From contig PGZO01000018.1 in the NCBI GenBank assembly GCA_002841375.1, forward strand, positions 1-64,000: a stretch of 64,000 nt of DNA. Direction: 5' to 3'. The notes under the pieces were generated by a model that made no database searches, was not told where the DNA came from, and worked only from the letters and a program-made list of their open reading frames with translations. This document shows, piece after piece, positions 60,001 through 64,000 of the stretch. Origin of the DNA: Firmicutes bacterium HGW-Firmicutes-7. GTDB lineage: Bacteria > Bacillota > Clostridia > Lachnospirales > Vallitaleaceae. A program made the position numbers and the translations under genes. Numbering within the stretch: the first letter of the stretch is position 1; each line of letters starts with the position of its first letter.

Positions 60001-60830
60001 AAGAAATATATATATGTAAAAATAAAATTGCAAAACCAAAGGTATTTATTCCTGTTTTTCCAGGAACCAACTGTGAGTATGACAGCAAAAAGGCTTTTGA
60101 GGAAGCAGGTGCAGACGTTTCTACTTTCGTATTTAAAAACTTAAAAGCAGAACATATAGAAGAATCTGTACTTTATATGACAAAGCTAATTAACGAAGCC
60201 AATATTGTTATGCTGCCAGGTGGCTTTAGCGCTGGTGATGAGCCGGACGGATCAGGCAAGTTTATTGCAACTGCATTTAGAAATGCTAGAATAAAAGAAG
60301 CCATTTCTGGCCTATTGCATAATAGGGATGGCCTGATGCTAGGAATTTGTAATGGGTTTCAAGCGCTAATTAAGCTAGGATTAGTACCGTATGGTGATAT
60401 AGTCGATATTCAGGAGGAAGCACCAACGTTAACCTATAATACGATTGGTCGACATATTTCATCTATTGCTAGAACTAAAGTAATGTCTAACAAATCGCCC
60501 TGGTTATCTAATGTACAGGTATCGGACATATTTTCCATTCCTGTTTCTCATGGGGAAGGAAGATTTTTGGCTTCACAGGAAGTAGTTGAAAAACTGTATG
60601 ATAATGGTCAAGTTGCTACGACTTATGTAGATATGAAAGGCAAACCATCAATGAAGGTTGCGTATAATCCTAATGGATCTGTTTATGCTATAGAAGGCAT
60701 TACAAGCCCAGATGGACGTATTTTAGGCAAAATGGGTCATTCAGAGAGAATAGGAAGGTTTGTATATAAAAATATTCTTGGTGAAAAGGATCAAAAGATA
60801 TTTGAATCAGGGGTTGAATATTTTAGATAA
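57054..60830 (+). CDS. purL: Phosphoribosylformylglycinamidine synthase, single-chain
   Basis: This 1258-residue enzyme converts FGAR to FGAM in purine synthesis and carries both the synthetase and its own glutaminase. Synthetase motifs include VLDTYWSDHCRHTTF, HNHPTEIEPFGGAATC and GIGGLSEAISKM. The glutaminase (from about 1000) has FPGTNCEYD, GGFSAGDE, the nucleophile in LGICNGFQAL and His in SHGEGRF. In Bacillus this activity is split into PurS, PurQ and PurL. The gene is alone, apart from a pur operon, with no purine riboswitch seen upstream. GATGGAGGT precedes the ATG. Confidence 0.97.
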   Translation: MNSIKRVFVEKKKGCRVEASHLLEDLQHNLSIKPLKKVRILQRYDVDNISEEAYKQALYTIFSEKTVDKLYEEQFEISEDEVIFGIEYLPGQYDQRADSCEQCIKLLNANEAPIVRTAKIIVLQGNLNDQQIDKIKKYCINPVDSRETELAKPTTLELKYTTPEDVEILDGFIDLNEEGILNLWQELGLAMTNRDLKFTQDYFKNEEGRNPSLTEIRVLDTYWSDHCRHTTFLTKINKVDFANGYYNEPVKATYEKYLKDRAIVLGDKANEKDICFMDIALLAMKKLRKEGKLEDLEVSDEINACSIIVNVDVDSVNEEWLIMFKNETHNHPTEIEPFGGAATCLGGAIRDPLSGRSYVYQAMRVTGASDPTVSLEETLQGKLSQRKIVTESAHGYSSYGNQIGIATGQVREIYHPNYVAKRMEIGAVIAATRRENVVRESSDPGDYIVLLGGRTGRDGCGGATGSSKEHTENSIHTCGAEVQKGNPPTERKIQRLFRQDKVSKLIKKCNDFGAGGVSVAIGELADGLIIDLDVVPKKYAGLDGTELAISESQERMAVVIDEKDIEKFIKYVDDENLEATVVAKVTQEKRLVMKWKDKTIVDISRAFLDTNGATDETEALVKSPHEKSYFRAAFDEASTDKSIKEKWLLNIADLNVCSQKGLIERFDSSIGASTVFMPFGGKYQLTPTETMVAKIPLEKGETTTGTAMSYGYNPYLSSWSPFHGAVYAIVESVAKIVATGGDYTKIRFTFQEYFKRLNKDAIRWGEPLSAMLGAYYAQDQLELPSIGGKDSMSGTFHEIDVPPTLVSFAVNIVDVTKVISPEFKKIQSQVVCVPLGRDHYELPNFSMLRKNYTRIHQLIHEGKILSAHTIGIGGLSEAISKMSFGNMIGIDINHIIFEQNFFAPDYGSIVLEFEQGTDIDQLLVDIEYFDVGVTKKDSIISYGDTIIEIDDVLIKWQDKLESVFPTQTKVLTKDILDLPYKAKEIYICKNKIAKPKVFIPVFPGTNCEYDSKKAFEEAGADVSTFVFKNLKAEHIEESVLYMTKLINEANIVMLPGGFSAGDEPDGSGKFIATAFRNARIKEAISGLLHNRDGLMLGICNGFQALIKLGLVPYGDIVDIQEEAPTLTYNTIGRHISSIARTKVMSNKSPWLSNVQVSDIFSIPVSHGEGRFLASQEVVEKLYDNGQVATTYVDMKGKPSMKVAYNPNGSVYAIEGITSPDGRILGKMGHSERIGRFVYKNILGEKDQKIFESGVEYFR

Positions 60831-60851
60831 TGATTAAAAGGAGGGCGTCAG

Positions 60852-61535
60852 ATGACTTCTTCAAACTTAAAAATTACAGCGTGTTTAATTATGTTAATAG
60901 ACCATATAGGTGCCTTATTATATCCACAAGTATTTTTGTTAAGGATAATTGGGAGACTTGCATTTCCCATGTTTGCGTTTCTAATTGTAGAAGGTTATTT
61001 TCATACTAAGAATTTAAAAAAATATATCATAAGGTTAGCGCTTTTTGCCATTGTTTCAGAAATACCCTTTGATAGAGCTTTTAATGGTGCATGGCTAGAA
61101 TTCAGTTATCAAAATGTATTTTTCACCCTTTTAATTGGTCTTCTAGCAATTGCTATATATGATAAATATTTTGCTTCAAATCTACCGCTAGCTGTAGTTG
61201 GTACAATGATGTGTGTATTATTAAATGTTGTTATTAGAGGTGACTACAACATCTTTGGAATATTAATAATACTTGGGTTTTATCATTATAGAAATCAAAG
61301 GATGAAGATATTATTATGGTTACTGATCATTAATGGGATTTCCGTATCCATTCAAATAGCGTATGCGAATGAATTTACCCTCAGAAGTGGCGCACAACTT
61401 TTTCAAATTCTTGCATTGCCCATTATCTTTAGCTATAATGGAAAAAAAGGGTTAAGACTAAAATATCTATTTTATATATTTTATCCAACACATTTGCTTA
61501 TACTTTACAATATTACCCTAATGCTTAAGCATTAG
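60852..61535 (+). CDS. TraX-family membrane protein
   Basis: This 227-residue protein has eight or so hydrophobic segments. The LIDHIGALLYP opening and the GRLAFPMFAFLIVEGY segment are diagnostic of TraX, first known as the F-pilin acetylase, with mostly unknown chromosomal relatives. AGGAGGGC precedes the ATG. Its last codons lie inside the palindrome at 61512 and overlap the end of luxS. Confidence 0.88.
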   Translation: MTSSNLKITACLIMLIDHIGALLYPQVFLLRIIGRLAFPMFAFLIVEGYFHTKNLKKYIIRLALFAIVSEIPFDRAFNGAWLEFSYQNVFFTLLIGLLAIAIYDKYFASNLPLAVVGTMMCVLLNVVIRGDYNIFGILIILGFYHYRNQRMKILLWLLIINGISVSIQIAYANEFTLRSGAQLFQILALPIIFSYNGKKGLRLKYLFYIFYPTHLLILYNITLMLKH

Positions 61536-61541
61536 GGTAAT
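61512..61541. terminator. 30-bp perfect palindrome at overlapping TraX and luxS ends
   Basis: The half-site ATTACCCTAATGCTT is followed directly by its exact complement. It encodes the C-terminal residues of both convergent genes, whose stop codons overlap by 11 bp (TraX stop at 61533-61535; luxS stop at 61525-61527). A hairpin would form in both transcripts and probably acts as a bidirectional terminator. Confidence 0.75.
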
Positions 61542-62007
61542 TTAGATTGACATCTGAAATATGATATAAAATATTTTCTAAAAACTTCTTTGATTCATAG
61601 ATTGCCATTGGCAAATTCATATCTAAGTAATTTCCACAATCTTTTGGAGCTGCGCCAGGAACGTCACCATGAAAACTGGATACAAATTCAAAGGTCTTAA
61701 TAATTAAATCAACGACATCTCTTGATTCGTAATCCCCACTAAGTAGAAGATAAAAACCTGTTCTACATCCCATCGGACCAAAGTATATTACTTTACTTCC
61801 ATATTCTTTATCATTTCTTAAAAAAGTTGCCACTAAATGTTCAATAGCATGCATTTCAGCTGTATTCATAACCGGTTCGAAGTTAGGTCTCTTCATACGA
61901 ATATCAAAAGTTGTTATCGTATTTTTGTGCACATGGTCTTTACGAGAAACATAAATCCCAGGTATCAAATTAAGGTGATCTATTGTAAAGCTTGGTATTT
62001 TTTCCAT
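61525..62007 (-). CDS. luxS: S-ribosylhomocysteine lyase (AI-2 synthesis)
   Basis: This 160-residue enzyme splits S-ribosylhomocysteine into homocysteine and DPD, the precursor of autoinducer 2. The zinc ligands are in MHAIEHL (two His) and MGCRTGFY (the second Cys region, PMGC). Its length is normal. GGAGGGTTAAAA precedes the ATG. Together with metH it closes the activated methyl cycle. Confidence 0.97.
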   Translation of the reverse strand: MEKIPSFTIDHLNLIPGIYVSRKDHVHKNTITTFDIRMKRPNFEPVMNTAEMHAIEHLVATFLRNDKEYGSKVIYFGPMGCRTGFYLLLSGDYESRDVVDLIIKTFEFVSSFHGDVPGAAPKDCGNYLDMNLPMAIYESKKFLENILYHISDVNLNYPNA

Positions 62008-62147
62008 TTTTAACCCTCCGTTGTATTTAAAGATATTAAAAGTATACCATTGATTATATCCATTGGGAATAGGTTAAAGAATGGGTAGTGCCATTTTATA
62101 ATGTACCAGCAATTCTAAATGAAATAAGTTCAAATTAATTGTATACA

Positions 62148-62177
62148 TTGACATTTTTGGTGAAATATGAGTATAAT
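62148..62177 (+). promoter_or_regulatory. Promoter of the 2-oxoacid oxidoreductase operon
   Basis: TTGACA (62148-62153), an 18-bp spacer and TATAAT (62172-62177), followed by a Fur-box-like site. Confidence 0.75.
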
Positions 62178-62186
62178 GTTATTAGT

Positions 62187-62201
62187 TGATAATCATTATC
62201 G
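62187..62201. promoter_or_regulatory. Fur box-like operator
   Basis: TGATAATCATTATCG matches the 15-base Fur 7-1-7 consensus TGATAATNATTATCA at 14 positions, and its core GATAATCATTATC is a perfect palindrome. It covers about +3 to +17 of the predicted transcript, where a repressor would block initiation. Confidence 0.75.
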
Positions 62202-62267
62202 ATTAATAATAATACGATAAAATGCTTTGTATTCTTGCAAAGTTAAATATATGAAGGAGGTCTTATT

Positions 62268-63962
62268 ATGAAAAATTCATTGACAATTGTCTTGTCAGGA
62301 GAAGCGGGTCAAGGTCTACAAACGACTGAAGAATTTCTAGTTGAGGCAATAGCACAATCTTATTACGTATTTTCGACAAAGGATGTAATGAGTAGAGTTA
62401 GAGGAGGCAATAACACGGTCCAAATTAGATTGTCTGATCAATTCGTTTATGCATATCAACATACAATTGATATGCTTTTTCTGCTGAATGACCACTCATT
62501 TAGTAGATTAACCAATCGTATCACAGATAAAACAATTATTTTTGGTGAAGAGGGTTTTGCTGATCCATTGGTAATTAATGAAAAGAGAGCTACTTTTAAG
62601 TCTTTTAACTTGAAAGAGTTATCAAAAGAAGCAGGAGGGGCATTATTAGCTAATACGATTTTATTTGGATTTATTGCTGGAATGCTTGAACTTGATGAAG
62701 ATAGTTGCAAAAAACAAATTATGAAACGATTTTTAAAACGAGGAGAAAAAGTAATCAACGATAACCAAACCGCCTTTGATATGGGATACAAAAGAGGGGT
62801 CAAATATCCGTTGCAAAAAGAATTTATGAAGTCCTCAGACACAAGTACATATAAAATCAGTGATGGGACAACAGCAGTAGGATTAGGTGCTATAGCCGGG
62901 GGATGTAATTTTGTTGCTTCCTATCCAATGTCGCCAGGAACGGGTGTATTGACATATTTAGCAAGAAAATCTAACGCTTTTGAAATATTGGTTGAGCAAG
63001 CTGAGGACGAGATTGCTGCATTGAATATGGTAATTGGTGCTTGGTATGCTGGAGCTAGAGGACTTGCTACTACTTCAGGTGGAGGGTTTGCTTTAATGGA
63101 AGAAGCTGTAAGTCTTTCGGGAATTACTGAGACACCTTGTGTTGTCCATGTTGCTCAGAGACCTGGGCCAGGAACCGGTCTGCCAACTAGAACAGAACAG
63201 GCTGATTTAAATCTCGTTGTATATGCTGGACATGGAGAATTTCCAAGAATTGTATTTGCACCTGGTAAGCTGGAAGATGCAGTTAAATTAAGTCAAAAAG
63301 CTTTTTACTTAGCTGATAAATATCAAGTTCCAGTTTTTATATTAACAGATCAATTCTTTCTAGAATCTTTAGGGCAAATGGAACGTTTTGAACTTGATGA
63401 TCAATATTTAGAATCCTTTATTACGAAGACAGAGGAAGAATATAAACGGTATTTATTAACAAAGGAAATTCTTTCTCCAAGGGGGATTCCAGGATATGGC
63501 AATGGGCTAGTGAAGGTAGACAGTGATGAACATGATGAATCAGGTGGAATTACTGAAGACTTTAATGTAAGAGTACAAATGAACGAAAAACGTTTAATGA
63601 AACGAGAACTATTATTAGAAGAATATTCAGATGCAGAACTAATTGGACCTTCTGATTACCGGTATCTAATCGTTGGTTGGGGATCTACTTATGGCGTCTT
63701 AAAAGAATTTGTTGAAACCAATGAGAACAATGATGTCGCATTTTTATATGTTAAGCAGGTGTTTCCACTACATAAGAACTTGACAACTTATTTTGATCAA
63801 GCACAAAAAGTAATTGCTATTGAGAATAATGCTACAGGTCAATTTGCTAACTTGCTTAAATTAGAGTTAGATATAAAAGTAGATGATAAAATCTTGAAAT
63901 ATAACGGAGAACCTTTTTCAATTGAAGAAGTGGAGAAAAGATTAAAGGAGGTGCTGTCATGA
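62268..63962 (+). CDS. 2-oxoacid:acceptor oxidoreductase, fused gamma-alpha subunit
   Basis: This 564-residue protein joins a gamma domain (about 1-185, GEAGQGLQTTEEFL) to an alpha domain (about 195-560, TTAVGLGAIAGGCNFVASYPMSPGTGV and EQAEDEIAALNMVIGA). This is the layout of KorA-type subunits of 2-oxoglutarate or related 2-oxoacid:ferredoxin oxidoreductases. The beta (TPP) subunit gene begins in its stop codon. A Fur box lies just upstream, so expression should depend on iron. The substrate cannot be assigned. Confidence 0.88.
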   Translation: MKNSLTIVLSGEAGQGLQTTEEFLVEAIAQSYYVFSTKDVMSRVRGGNNTVQIRLSDQFVYAYQHTIDMLFLLNDHSFSRLTNRITDKTIIFGEEGFADPLVINEKRATFKSFNLKELSKEAGGALLANTILFGFIAGMLELDEDSCKKQIMKRFLKRGEKVINDNQTAFDMGYKRGVKYPLQKEFMKSSDTSTYKISDGTTAVGLGAIAGGCNFVASYPMSPGTGVLTYLARKSNAFEILVEQAEDEIAALNMVIGAWYAGARGLATTSGGGFALMEEAVSLSGITETPCVVHVAQRPGPGTGLPTRTEQADLNLVVYAGHGEFPRIVFAPGKLEDAVKLSQKAFYLADKYQVPVFILTDQFFLESLGQMERFELDDQYLESFITKTEEEYKRYLLTKEILSPRGIPGYGNGLVKVDSDEHDESGGITEDFNVRVQMNEKRLMKRELLLEEYSDAELIGPSDYRYLIVGWGSTYGVLKEFVETNENNDVAFLYVKQVFPLHKNLTTYFDQAQKVIAIENNATGQFANLLKLELDIKVDDKILKYNGEPFSIEEVEKRLKEVLS

Positions 63963-64000
63963 AAAAATTTGAACTAGACGCTAAAACGGATATTGCTTGG
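63959..64000 (+). CDS. 2-oxoacid:ferredoxin oxidoreductase beta subunit, partial
   Basis: Only the first 14 codons are inside the window. The start ATG overlaps the alpha stop (ATGA), with AAAGGAGG at 63944-63951. The visible peptide (MKKFELDAKTDIAW) fits the opening of KorB/TPP-binding beta subunits, which continue to a CPGCG motif. Identity therefore rests on position and the last few residues. Confidence 0.65.
   Translation, partial: MKKFELDAKTDIAW

Overview
The window is low-GC, densely packed chromosomal DNA from an anaerobic, endospore-forming member of the Clostridia (Bacillota). The evidence is sporulation sigma-H, a cysS-mrnC-flippase-rlmB-yacP-sigH neighbourhood, a class II PurL with a fused glutaminase, ferredoxin-linked 2-oxoacid oxidoreductase subunits, rubredoxin, a T-box leader, AGGAGG-type ribosome binding sites and sigma-A promoters. 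The exact family cannot be fixed from the sequence; a Lachnospirales-like relative is a guess. No transposase, phage gene or CRISPR array was seen.

Layout. 1-2430: two 93-bp direct repeats (3 mismatches) bracket an AhbD/NirJ2-like radical SAM/SPASM gene, an ECF S-component-like membrane protein and an unknown 140-aa protein. 2500-9640: a Cys-rich small protein, AraC/GyrI regulator plus MATE pump, MocR regulator plus a second aminotransferase, and AzlC/AzlD. 9787-15026: a GlpA-like FAD protein converging on cobalamin-dependent methionine synthase. 15171-18287: a possible PH-like protein and a secreted SLH-anchored trypsin-like protease. 18300-25043: a Cys T-box operon (cysE, cysS, mrnC, flippase, rlmB), then yacP, sigH and tRNA-Thr. 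25111-27351: an ABC-F ATPase behind a 43-codon leader ORF and an intrinsic terminator, which looks like an attenuator. 27374-32411: TetR plus MacB-like efflux operon. 32478-43350: zinc-ribbon protein, GlnRS, DUF2225, OGG-type glycosylase, CIRCE-groES-groEL, HD-GYP, guaB, RluA-type enzyme, DUF3810. 43375-50188: DUF554, a short rubredoxin gene, DAHP synthase, chemoreceptor, Yip1, AEC carrier, and a DUF4342-like protein with a hexapeptide repeat. 50197-54947: two-component system and a FIST-GGDEF-EAL protein on the other strand. 55190-64000: zinc-ribbon membrane protein, LysR, purL, TraX, luxS, and a Fur-box-controlled 2-oxoacid:acceptor oxidoreductase running off the right edge.

How the genes fit together. 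Sulfur amino-acid and methyl-cycle functions recur (cysE/cysS, metH, luxS), as do nucleotide synthesis (guaB, purL), drug or peptide efflux and ribosome protection (MATE, ABC-F, MacB-like), and c-di-GMP signalling (HD-GYP, EAL). Regulatory DNA is unusually readable: T-box, CIRCE, Fur box, TetR operator and a leader-peptide attenuator. Intergenic DNA is rich in long palindromes, including a dispersed family around AACCTA...GAAGTCCCCCACTTCTT found at several gene ends. The best candidates for something undescribed are the repeat-bracketed radical SAM cassette, the ABC-F leader, the dispersed palindromes and the DUF4342-repeat/two-component locus.
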